A stretch of 64,000 bases of DNA from Paenibacillus sp. FSL R10-2734 (GTDB lineage: Bacteria; Bacillota; Bacilli; Paenibacillales; Paenibacillaceae): NCBI RefSeq assembly GCF_037963865.1, contig NZ_CP150170.1:7068001-7132000 (forward strand), read 5' to 3'. Positions 51,536 to 61,100 of this stretch are shown here, piece after piece (position 1 is the first letter of the stretch; each line of letters starts with the position of its first letter). Position numbers and translations under genes: made by a program. The notes under the pieces are model-generated. The model made no database searches. It was not told the origin of the DNA and was given only the letters and a program-made list of their open reading frames with translations.

Positions 51536-53929
51536 TTAGCTACCCATAGGCAATGTATGCATTTCTTCAATCGATTCCACTTCAATTATACCATCCATTA
51601 GATTAATTCTTATATTTAATTCTGGTATTAGGATACCCCTTTTTAATGTAGGTACATCTAATTGATTAAACTTGTCTTTATTCACATTGAATAGATAATT
51701 TTTTTGTCTTTCATCCTCTTTAAAAATATAATAAAGCGTCAGTGCTTTCTCTTTAGCTATTCTTTTTTGCTCACTATTAAGTAAGTCTGTTACTAAGAAT
51801 TTATCTTGCTGCAACAATACTTTATGTTTTCCTACTTGATACGGTAAAATGATTTGAATAGAGTCAACTCGATTTCCTAAAATAATTTTTTTGAATATAA
51901 TTTTTGACGACTTATGCTCATAAACTACTTTTTCTAACTCAATTATATTTTCTTGGATATTGCTTAGTAACGGGTATTCTTCTTTTAGAGATTCAATATT
52001 GATGAAATACGACATTTTCTTAGGATCTATATTTCTTTTCCTATCAGTTCCCTTTCGGATATACACATCAACATTCATATCTTTTATTTTTTCAAATTCC
52101 AATCCTGGTAATCCAATTTTTAAATCCAAATAGTTTATCTTCTCTTTATCCAGATAATTTATGGTATTTATACCAACCCGTTTTTTATATTCCCAGTAAG
52201 AATTCAGAACTATTTCACGAAATTCGCGTTTGATTCTTGCCACTCTCTTTATAGGATAACTAAAGACATCATTTTCAAACTCATAATTAACTGCTGATAG
52301 GTCATTGCTCTGCAATAGTTCTAATTCCAAGCCATTAGTCTCACATAGTTCACGGTAGCTTTTATATTGATTTAGGACACCTTGCATTTTAGTGAAATAT
52401 TTAGACCAAGGCATCGGTAACAGTGCTTTAATTTTTTCATCGAGTTCGATTCCAGTTTCAAGCTTACTTTGTCCATCACTATTCAAAGAGCATAGATCTA
52501 GAATAATAAAATCGCTAGTAGATATTTTTTCATAATCAATCTTTAGAATTCCATAATTATTATTATCCAATGAACTATCCTTGAAAAAATAGTTCAATTC
52601 AAGTGATTTAGATTTCTTTTGGTATTTATCATAAATTTGAGTCGCTATAAATTCAGCGTTCAGTAAATCAACACTTTTTGCTTTTCTGACAACTTGCGTT
52701 CCCCTTACCATAAAATCACAATCTTGACCAACTAAGATTCTAAATGTTCCATCAGACATTCTATAAACATCACCTGGGGTCGGAGGTTGGTGTTGATAAT
52801 TGATTGTATAATCAAAAATTTCAAATGAATTTAGACCTTGTAGACTCTCCCAATTTCCTTCTTCTAAAAATAATTCACTTTCTAAAAATTCACCACTCAA
52901 AAATTTAGTTAATCCTACCAAATTGTGATATTGAAATATTGTGTTTTCTTTAGTGAATGCACTTTCCAGTTGATATTGCGTAGCAAGCTTAAACCAATTA
53001 GAAATAGCTTCGTATGGCGTTATACCCTCTTCATTTGCCATGCTTGCTAAATAAATCATGTTGTCTTTTCGTGAAAGAGCTACTTGAAATGCCTCATCAA
53101 TAGAATTTTTATGAATAAAATTCAATCGGCTGAATATCTCAACAAATGTACATAGAGAAACAGCAGATGTTAATTTAGAAATAATTTCCTTATCACTCTT
53201 ATCAACCTCAATTACATAATAATCCACTAGGGTCTGTGGAGTTGTATTTTGCGGTTGACTTGTGTATATAATACTGATGATATTTTTGTTTTCAGTATTC
53301 GGAATTAGCTCATTTTTCAGGAAATGAACTCCATCTTCTTCCTTGAGTACTCTATCAACGATACACAAACAAAATTGATTAGGAGCTAAAGATTCATTAA
53401 TGTCTTCTAATATACAATCAAGACTTGGTTTTTTATTATATACTCTATAATTAATACTTTTGGTTAGATCCATCATATCAGAATAACTATTAACACTCCC
53501 TAAACCGACACCAAATCTAAGGAAGAGTTCGTGTGTTTCTCTCTTTGTTTTAAGAATTTGATCAATACTATTGATAAGTTTATCTGCCAAAATCTTATTA
53601 TCAGTATTGTTCAAGTTATCATAAAGTTCTAAATAACGAATTATCATTTTCAAATCAGTAAATAAAGGAATATGCTCCTCAAGTAGCGGAAGAGTTTCAA
53701 ATATATCGCGAAATTCTTTGATTTGTAACACTAATTCCGAATAGTCTCTCTCATTAAATTTTCCAAGTAATATTGAGAAACTTTCACTCTTCAAGAGCAA
53801 TAAATCACATACTATTTCTTCCAGAGCAGTATCCATAAAAATAAAATCATCATCTATAAAAATAATTAGACCTGTTTCTAATCCTTTCAAAAGTTGAAGA
53901 AACTTCTCCCCGCTATTATTCATCTCCAT
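51536..53929 (-). CDS. Large receiver-like protein of unknown family
   Basis: A 797-residue protein starting at ATG 53929 inside the end of the GHKL gene (14-base overlap). No named family was recognised. Around residues 185-250 a response-regulator-like pattern occurs: LCIVDRVLKEEDGVHFL (possible phospho-acceptor D192), IISIIYTSQP, and DYYVIEVDKSD (candidate conserved Lys), preceded by IIFIDDDFIF near the N-terminus. A PGDVYRMSDGTFRILVGQDC segment (about 386-405) and a basic C-terminal half follow, without visible nuclease motif. Its place between a kinase-like ATPase and a methyltransferase suggests a signal receiver or effector. Strongly AT-rich. Confidence 0.6.
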   Translation of the reverse strand: MEMNNSGEKFLQLLKGLETGLIIFIDDDFIFMDTALEEIVCDLLLLKSESFSILLGKFNERDYSELVLQIKEFRDIFETLPLLEEHIPLFTDLKMIIRYLELYDNLNNTDNKILADKLINSIDQILKTKRETHELFLRFGVGLGSVNSYSDMMDLTKSINYRVYNKKPSLDCILEDINESLAPNQFCLCIVDRVLKEEDGVHFLKNELIPNTENKNIISIIYTSQPQNTTPQTLVDYYVIEVDKSDKEIISKLTSAVSLCTFVEIFSRLNFIHKNSIDEAFQVALSRKDNMIYLASMANEEGITPYEAISNWFKLATQYQLESAFTKENTIFQYHNLVGLTKFLSGEFLESELFLEEGNWESLQGLNSFEIFDYTINYQHQPPTPGDVYRMSDGTFRILVGQDCDFMVRGTQVVRKAKSVDLLNAEFIATQIYDKYQKKSKSLELNYFFKDSSLDNNNYGILKIDYEKISTSDFIILDLCSLNSDGQSKLETGIELDEKIKALLPMPWSKYFTKMQGVLNQYKSYRELCETNGLELELLQSNDLSAVNYEFENDVFSYPIKRVARIKREFREIVLNSYWEYKKRVGINTINYLDKEKINYLDLKIGLPGLEFEKIKDMNVDVYIRKGTDRKRNIDPKKMSYFINIESLKEEYPLLSNIQENIIELEKVVYEHKSSKIIFKKIILGNRVDSIQIILPYQVGKHKVLLQQDKFLVTDLLNSEQKRIAKEKALTLYYIFKEDERQKNYLFNVNKDKFNQLDVPTLKRGILIPELNIRINLMDGIIEVESIEEMHTLPMGS

Positions 53930-56531
53930 GACTGAGTTCTTCCTCCACTTTAAGATAAATAGCAAATATATAACGATTACCAGCAGTATTTCTATCAGGT
54001 AATAGCTCAATATCTCCACCAAAAGATCTTAATAGTTGTCTCACTATATATAGTCCCATGCCGCGTCCATTTTTGTCTTTTCCAGATTCTAGCGGTTGAA
54101 ACAATGTGTTTTCCATTCTCTTAATTATCCCTGTACCAGAATCACTGTAGTAAATAATATCTTCGCTCTTTTTTTCAATCTTTATAACATCAGATTCATT
54201 TCTAAAATGTATTTTATTATGTTTTTGTTTTAACCGTCTTTCCTTTATCCAATATAAAGAATTATCCATTAAGTTATAGAAAATATGTATTAATACACCT
54301 CGTGGAACTATCCATTGCATGTTAATATCTTCATAAATGAACTTCACTTTAGTATCGGTTAATCTATAATCCATTCTTCTTTCTAGTACATTAAAAAACT
54401 CAAATAAATTTTCTTCCTGAAAATCATCGATTGTTCCATTATAAAGAAACGTTTTCTCCATAAATGCATAAAAATGACTCAATTCCCGAACTCGTTCATT
54501 AAAAAATCTTGCTTGATCTCTAATCGGAAATAAATGTGTTTTTGTCAATGCATATTCTTTATTATCTACCAAGTAATCTTCAATAGGCTTAAAATGTAAT
54601 TCATTTATTTCCTTTTGTTTAATGTTTGTTAGAATTGAATGTAGTTCATGAGTTAGAACTTCAGTTACTAATCCATTCGCCATCAATTTGTAATTATTAT
54701 AAGATTCTAACGCAATTAATTGTTTCTCATGTTCAACTTGTTTTACAAGATTCTTAGATTCTTCTAATTGTGTTAAAGTACTATCGATGGTTTGTTTAAA
54801 AGCTGCCCCTGAAACTGAGATACTATTAATAAAATTGTCTGCTTCCTCTTTATCAATTTTTGTTTCTGAACTTATGTAGGAACTCACTTTATCAAGTAAA
54901 GCCTGAAATTGAATAAACTGTTCCCTACTATTCTTAGCTTTTTCATCTGCCTCATTGACTTTATCTTTCAATTTATCAAGAGAGCGTACTGGTATGCATC
55001 CTTCATCACTCAGTATTTCACGGGTGATATAAAATGCGGACTGACTAAACGTATAAAACTTTTCATTAAAAACACCTTCCAAAAAAGCTAATAATGATAC
55101 GGAGTAGATATTATCGGTTAAGTTCAACCTTGAGCTTGTTTCTCTAATATAATCCTGATAAGGATCATTTATATCAACGTAACCAATTGTATTACCTAAT
55201 TCAAATCTGAAAAATTGTTGACCTTTTGTACGTGCCTGTTGCAACTTAAGCCAATCGTTATCTGTGTCTCCTAATTTCGCTATTCTAAATTTCCCCCTAT
55301 ACAACTTTATGCCATTATGCGAATCTAAAAATCTCTTTATATTGTTTACTTTATAATCCCTGTCAATTTTTTTAGTTTCTTTTGCCGATCTTATTGCTAA
55401 AGCTGATAGAGCAGGGTCTCTTTTAAAAGAATATACTTTCCCTTCGATTGGTAATATCTCCATCAAGTTTTCTAATTTCACATCTTCAAAATACCTTATA
55501 AGATCTGTACCAATCAATTCTATTTTCAAGCTTCTATCATATTTTTCTTTATATTTCTTTAGTAAATTTTCATATTCAACCGGTGACTTCCTCCACTCAC
55601 TAAACATATCCTTATCAATTAATCTCTTATGAATTCTTTCAATATACCAAGGATTTAAGGTCATAGACATTTCCAAAAATTGTTGACCTTCCTCAAAATC
55701 CAGTTTAAAATAATGCTCTGTTTCAGATATATTTATTGCTTCATTTTTAAAATCCGAATTTACCTGGTCATTATTCAAATATACTTTTATATAAAAATCT
55801 TCATGTAAGTTATCGAATGGTGACATAAGAAAACTAAACGATGATAAAAGGTCATCTTTTAGTTTTAAGCTCAGTGAAGGATCTTCAATCTCCTCAAATA
55901 AACTCAATTGTTTTTCCCTGTTATCTTCTACGAATGTTTTAAACTCGAAGTTTAATCCAATAAACCAAAATCTAGTATATTTTAACGAATATTTATTGAA
56001 TGTATGACTTTCCATTTCTATCTCTTCTAGTTTTTCACTTTGATCTATAAAATCGGACCAATTAATTTTAATCAAATTAGTTTCTAAAGAATTTTCACTA
56101 GTTGTTTCAATTATTAATACCTTACTGAGGCGCTGAGCAGCTAACCTCCCAATACCTTTTTCCCCTAACGGTAAGCGAGAATCAGAAGGATCTTTTTTAT
56201 CTTTTCTTCTTTTTTTCACATCAGTTCCGATGGTAAAAAAACCTTCCTCTAACTCCTTATATGTCATTCCACTACCATCATCTTCTAATACCATGATATT
56301 TTCATTATCTATATTTGAAGCTTTAACAAACGATAGTATTTCATTATTTATCGGGACTAAAGCTTTTTTTTTAGAATTAAATTCGTTTATATTATCAATG
56401 AGATGTATGTAAACTTGTTTAGCGTATGCATCATATGAGTTTTTCACCAATTCAGTCAATGCTATTTCATCGCTGTTAATCAGATCTTTTCCTAAATGTT
56501 CTAGAACCCGCGAATTAATTGAAAAGCGCAT
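53916..56531 (-). CDS. Double GHKL ATPase (MORC/Hsp90-like plus histidine-kinase-like)
   Basis: An 871-residue protein with two GHKL ATP-binding modules. The N-terminal one is MORC/MutL/Hsp90-like: ELVKNSYDAY (N31, D34), LEDDGSGMTY (83-88) and LGEKGIGRLA (122-130). A long middle region with coiled coil (about 540-620) leads to an H-box-like LTHELHSIL (H628), then a histidine-kinase ATPase: NLMDNSLYW (753), YSDSGTGI (797), LFQPLESGK and GRGMGLYIVRQLL (822). No membrane segment or sensor domain. It combines an Hsp90-type clamp with a kinase-type core and overlaps the receiver-like gene. MORC-like ATPases are known in R-M and phage-defence loci; this domain pairing next to a C5 methyltransferase is unusual. 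Confidence 0.8.
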   Translation of the reverse strand: MRFSINSRVLEHLGKDLINSDEIALTELVKNSYDAYAKQVYIHLIDNINEFNSKKKALVPINNEILSFVKASNIDNENIMVLEDDGSGMTYKELEEGFFTIGTDVKKRRKDKKDPSDSRLPLGEKGIGRLAAQRLSKVLIIETTSENSLETNLIKINWSDFIDQSEKLEEIEMESHTFNKYSLKYTRFWFIGLNFEFKTFVEDNREKQLSLFEEIEDPSLSLKLKDDLLSSFSFLMSPFDNLHEDFYIKVYLNNDQVNSDFKNEAINISETEHYFKLDFEEGQQFLEMSMTLNPWYIERIHKRLIDKDMFSEWRKSPVEYENLLKKYKEKYDRSLKIELIGTDLIRYFEDVKLENLMEILPIEGKVYSFKRDPALSALAIRSAKETKKIDRDYKVNNIKRFLDSHNGIKLYRGKFRIAKLGDTDNDWLKLQQARTKGQQFFRFELGNTIGYVDINDPYQDYIRETSSRLNLTDNIYSVSLLAFLEGVFNEKFYTFSQSAFYITREILSDEGCIPVRSLDKLKDKVNEADEKAKNSREQFIQFQALLDKVSSYISSETKIDKEEADNFINSISVSGAAFKQTIDSTLTQLEESKNLVKQVEHEKQLIALESYNNYKLMANGLVTEVLTHELHSILTNIKQKEINELHFKPIEDYLVDNKEYALTKTHLFPIRDQARFFNERVRELSHFYAFMEKTFLYNGTIDDFQEENLFEFFNVLERRMDYRLTDTKVKFIYEDINMQWIVPRGVLIHIFYNLMDNSLYWIKERRLKQKHNKIHFRNESDVIKIEKKSEDIIYYSDSGTGIIKRMENTLFQPLESGKDKNGRGMGLYIVRQLLRSFGGDIELLPDRNTAGNRYIFAIYLKVEEELSHGDE

Positions 56532-56801
56532 TTATTTAACCTCCATTTTTAATTTGTACATAGGAAGATTTCTCAGATATTTCTATAGGTAAAATTCGAC
56601 ATATTCTCTCTTTCCCCTCTTTTGAACTATAAATTCGTTTCAAAAAACCTATTGTGCGAAAGTGAAATAGTATGTCTATAAAAATCAAATCTACATTCCT
56701 TCAAAAACTAAACAGCAAAAAAAATAGAGTTACCAGTACTACGGGAAGAGCACCACTCTTCCCGTTTATTTTGCGTTAATCCCTAAAAATAGATAAAATT
56801 C
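56532..56801. other. AT-rich gap without recognised gene
   Basis: Contains only the ribosome-site region of the GHKL gene on the left and a small ACGGGAAGAG...CTCTTCCCGT hairpin at about 56738-56765 with flanking T on the plus side, a possible terminator. Otherwise nothing seen. Confidence 0.4.
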
Positions 56802-57164
56802 ATGTATAAAGTAATTGAAACTGCCGGGAGGTCAGCGCTGACCGCAGCAGGTCTCTTAATTGGAGGAGGAGTCGGTGCATCACTAGGCACAGCGATATTT
56901 CCCGGCGCAGGAACAGCCGTTGATTGTTTATTTGGTATTGGGTATGGAACACTCAGCGGCTTGAAACTTGGAACCATTAATCTAAATAAATTATTGGAGG
57001 AATAGAAATGGATGAGTGATTTTTTGGAACGTGTACAGCTAAAGATGCAGTGAAGCAAACAATCGAAAACAAGTTTGATGTGATTTAAACCGCGCAATAT
57101 TTATATGATAAGCATAAAAAATCCACTTATAAAGTTAAAACAGAAGTCGAAAAGACAATACATT
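56802..57164 (+). pseudogene. Decayed gene with glycine-zipper segment
   Basis: The plus strand reads a 67-codon stretch with a Gly/Ala-rich helix (SALTAAGLLIGGGVGASLGT, about residues 11-30), then after stops at 57003 and 57016 continues in recognisable coding style (CTAKDAVKQTIENKFDVI, stop, AQYLYDKHKKSTYKVKTEVEK) to 57164. No ribosome site precedes the ATG. Gly-zipper helices of this type occur in membrane-active toxins and secreted effectors of Firmicutes. Interpreted as the eroded 3' part of such a gene; alternative is a short real ORF to 57005. Confidence 0.4.
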
Positions 57165-57454
57165 GAGAAGGAGGCTTTTTTCTATTCATAATGCTGATCT
57201 CCAAAGTATTTTGCATCATACCATCCAAATTTGGGAGCAAACTAACACCCCATTCTGGAGGAAACAGATTAGACTGCAATTCCTCATCCTAATGCGAAAC
57301 ATTTTCAAAGCCTCCAATAGCGTAACAGACCTCTGTTACAGATATCCGAAATGGGTTAATAGTTCCCTTGCCTTGATCGAAACGATGCTGAGGCGATCTG
57401 CGATCAATCATTTTTAGAAAATCGCACCACACCACCGCATGAAGGCTAGAGTTA

Positions 57455-57505
57455 ATAAAAAAACCGAGAAAGGACACTTCATTTAAAAGTGTCTATTTCT
57501 CAGTT
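57455..57505 (-). terminator. Intrinsic terminator of the SCIFF-maturase relic
   Basis: Minus strand AACTGAGAAA and GACACTT pair with AAGTGTC and TTTCTCGGTT (57505-57462), followed by TTTTTTATT. It begins 34 bases past the relic's stop and is still intact. Confidence 0.8.
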
Positions 57506-57538
57506 AAAGTTTATTCATCCGTTATGTTAACTAGCTAA

Positions 57539-57738
57539 TTACCCTTCCATCGTTCTAATGGATTCATCAACCTTCACCATCATGGAACATTCTAGTCTCT
57601 TGTGGTAGATGTCACAGCTGAAGTCATAGGTTCCGTCCAGGGAACCAGTCGCGTGCAGCGTATTGGCAGGACAACCGCCGCTGCAGTAGAGATGCGCCCA
57701 GCAGTTCTTGTATTCCGGCTTCGAGTAGCAGTTGCTCT
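57539..57738 (-). pseudogene. 3' fragment of a radical-SAM SCIFF-type peptide maturase
   Basis: The minus strand reads 66 codons, SNCYSKPEYKNCWAHLYCSG followed by GCPANTLH, then CDIYHKRLECSMMVKVDES and a stop at 57539. CW..xYCSGGCxAN and C...KRxEC form the Cys-rich SPASM end of SCIFF/ranthipeptide maturases, which build thioether crosslinks in small Cys-rich peptides. The in-frame TAA immediately before the first codon shows that the radical-SAM part is gone. No precursor peptide gene was found nearby. Confidence 0.75.
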
Positions 57739-57792
57739 CTTAAATTGACATTGCAACTCTGTGCTCTTCATCTCCGACGAACTGGTGGTAAG

Positions 57793-57828
57793 GAAACAAA
57801 AAAGAGATGGAAATGATGCCATCTCTTT
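57793..57828 (-). terminator. Terminator downstream of the type I R-M operon
   Basis: AAAGAGATGG (57801-57810) pairs with CCATCTCTTT (57819-57828); minus strand continues TTTTTTGTTTCC. It is the first terminator after the small gene coupled to hsdR. Confidence 0.8.
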
Positions 57829-57931
57829 ATTAAAATACTTACATTTTTCAATTGATTTACTGTTCTAAAAAAGATTCAATAACAATTTTGTCTCATTCGT
57901 GACTGTAAAGTCCAATAAATATAAGAATTCA

Positions 57932-58120
57932 TTACACTGTATCATTCCTTACCAGTAGAGCGACACTCTCCACATGTGTGGAGCAATCAGTGCGGATAAG
58001 CTTAATATGATGCGACCCCTTCAAATGAAAGTCCGAACACAGAACATCGTGGTCCGGCACTTGTTTTTCAAGCGACCGATGATCATAATCCAGAAGCAGA
58101 GGCCAACCTTTAAATTCCAT
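57932..58120 (-). CDS. Small protein encoded behind hsdR
   Basis: A 62-residue ORF, ATG at 58120 preceded by GAGGTAGGA, starting seven bases after the hsdR stop. It reads MEFKGWPLLLDYDHRSLEKQ at the N-terminus and ends CSTHVESVALLVRNDTV. The last residues resemble the C-terminal THVExVxLL ending of RlmCD/TrmA-type RNA methyltransferases, so it may be a fused fragment of such a gene, or an unrelated small protein. Tight coupling and a good ribosome site favour expression. Function unknown. Confidence 0.45.
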   Translation of the reverse strand: MEFKGWPLLLDYDHRSLEKQVPDHDVLCSDFHLKGSHHIKLIRTDCSTHVESVALLVRNDTV

Positions 58121-58127
58121 TCCTACC

Positions 58128-61100
58128 TCACCCAATAATCTTAACCGCATTCTCTTTAATCTGTGTAACCATCTCTACAAGTCTTCGTTGCTTCGTCCCG
58201 TCAAATAGCTTGATGAAACTCTGCGGCTTGTCAAAAGGCGGCTTAATCAGCTCAGACACATTGTCGATATAACCGTTCTGAACTATATAATCAATTACCT
58301 TTTTAACAAAGACAATCTGCCCTTGACTGAGCGACTGATCATTGATGAATTCCGAAAAAGCAGCCGTTGCCGCCTCGTACTCCAGCTTAGCGATTTTGCG
58401 CACCAGTAAGCCAAACGGGGTGTCCTTGAATTCTCGTTGATAGTCCTCCGCGGTACCGAGTTCGCCTGTAAAAATCATCTCCAAGGCTTCATAGTCCAGA
58501 GCAGTTAACGGGATATTATTTCGGAGCTTGTGAATCACAAGATTGTCCCGGTTCTTCTCAATATATCTGTTGACCTTGAGCTTATAATCCTCAAAGGTAT
58601 AGGTCTCATACATTGCTTTTCCCTCATGGACTTCAAGAACTTCATCGGCAAGGTTGGTATAAATCGGATTCCTACCGCCTTCATCTACGATAAATTTAAT
58701 GAGACTGCGTAGCTCAGTACGTACTTTTTCAAAATTCAGTATATTAGCATTTTCCCAGAACTCGTCCGTCCCTATGGTTTGGATAAGCGTTATTTTTTCT
58801 CTAACCTGCGGTATAGTTGCACGCTGCAATAGGGTTGTAGCTACCTCTATCAATTGCTTCTTACTCTTCTTGTATTGTGGCGATTCCTCAACCTGTGCAA
58901 GCATAAGACCATATATCAAATTATCAAAACGTTTGGCATGCTCATCTACATCATCCATGTAGACAATAGGCGCGAGATACTTAATCAGATTGGATTGATC
59001 CTGCTCCAGCAGGCAGACAAAAGCCGCATTATGTTTATACTTCTCTATGTATTGCAGCTGCATTTTTACAGATACTAATTCCGTATTAAGGGCTTGAATT
59101 TGTCCAATTACTATTTCTATTAAATCAGCACGAATCAATTGATAGGGTTCATCTATAAAGAAAGACTGCTGCATATGATGAATTAACCGAACCCGCTTGG
59201 CAAAAATAGCTTCGGACAAGCTGTGGGCTTCATTCCCCTGCAATCCCTCCTTATGTTGACGGAAGAACTCGAAGTTGCCCAAATAATCAAAAATAACAAA
59301 AATTGTCTTGTCTTCTCCCTCTCCAAACAGATCTTTACGAAGCCTTGTCCCCCGGCCAATCATCTGCCAGAACTTGGTTTTGGAGCGAATCCGCTTGAAG
59401 AATACCAGGTTGACAATTTCCGGCACATCTATTCCTGTATCCAGCATATCTACCGTTACGGCGATATAAGGACTTTTATTGGGTATTTTGAAATCATCAA
59501 TCAGGCTTTGTGTGTAATTGTCACCCGATACAATTCGCTGAGAAAAATCCCCCTTATACTGAGGATACAGTTTATTAAATCGATCTACGATGTATTGTGC
59601 GTGTTGTTTGGTTTGTGCAAAAATAATCGTTTTTCCCAGTCGGTCTCCGCCTGACACTTTAATACCCTGAGTCATTAGATCCTCCAGCACTCGATCCACG
59701 GTTGCCTGATTAAAAATAAAATCGTTGATTGCTGGAGAGGGAATAAATTCAGGCATCTCACCTTCATCATCTGTAAAATCCTCTTCATATCGCGCCTTAT
59801 CATCCTCAGAAAGAGTCTCATAAGTGATGCCCTGCTCCAGAAACTTCGTCGTAACTTCAATATTATGATAAGGCACCAGAACGTGGTCAATCTCTACAGC
59901 CGTCTCGTAGGGATAGGCGTAGGTCGGCACGCCGCTCTCCATCTCGAAGAAATCATAGGTGTTACGATCAACTTCCGTCTTGGGAGTAGCTGTCAGCCCC
60001 ACAATAATGCCGTCAAAATATTCAAAAATGGTACGGAATTTCTTAAAAATACTCCGGTGTGCCTCATCCACAATGATTAAATCGAAATGGGCGGGAGTGA
60101 ATAAACGCTTGCCGTCATCGCTCTTAGCCCTATCAATAGCATTCAGCATCGTAGGATAGGTGGAAAAAACAATGCGCGCCGTCTTGTCATCCTTATTACT
60201 AAGTAGATTACAAAGAGACATATCCGGCAGGTAGTTCTTAAAGTCGTCCTTTGCTTGTTTGACCAGGGCTTTTCTGTCGGCCAAAAATAGAATGTTGGTC
60301 ACATACCCTCCACGGGATAACACATCAGTTAGACTGGAGGCTGTTCTTGTCTTCCCGGTTCCTGTCGCCATTACCAGCAAGGAGCGTCTATGACCTGTTC
60401 CAATATTCTCGCATACCGCACGAATCGCTTCCTTCTGGTAGTAACGGTCTGTGATCTTATCATCAATAACCACTTCATCCAAAACTTTGCGTTCCTTCCG
60501 CCGATTCATCAGCTTCTGCAAATCAGACTTGGAGAACACGCCGCTCACCTTACGCTGTGGAGAGGTAATGTCATCCCACAGATTGGTCTCGAATCCGTTG
60601 GTCGTGAACATCATCGGCCGTCTGCCAGTCATTTGCTCCAGACAATCTGCATACAGCTTGGCCTGATGGGTTCCGACCTTCGGGTCTTTGGAGCTACGCT
60701 TGGCTTCAATAATCGCCAGAGGTAAGCCATCTTTTCCATAAAGCACATAGTCGGCATACCCTTTTCCCTCATTATTAGGCATCCCGTACAGTTCCACTTC
60801 TTCCCTTACATCATCACCGATTGTCCAGCCAAGTAGCTTCAGGTCTACATCTATGTATTTCTTGCGCGTGCGGAACTCCGAAATATCCTCTGGAGTAAAA
60901 TGGCGCTCTTCCTGATGCTGCTCTTTATCCGCGGTAAGCTTGTTACTCATCGCCGCGATCTGGGCACGCAGAGCTTCTATTTCAGATTCCTTTTGCTCGA
61001 TTAAACTGTCTTTCTCTTTGATCCTGGCTTGATCAAGGATTACCTTCTCTACAGGGATATTACTCTCTGCGAAATGGCGTTCTTCATAATTAGCACCGTA

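Noticed and set aside
57163..57417. 84-codon plus-strand ORF
   Set aside because: A GAAGGAGG site lies inside rather than before the start, no family is recognisable, and it overlaps the flank of the relic terminator; possibly debris.
57592..57822. 76-codon minus-strand ORF
   Set aside because: It is another frame of the SCIFF-maturase relic, whose Cys motifs are read in a different frame.
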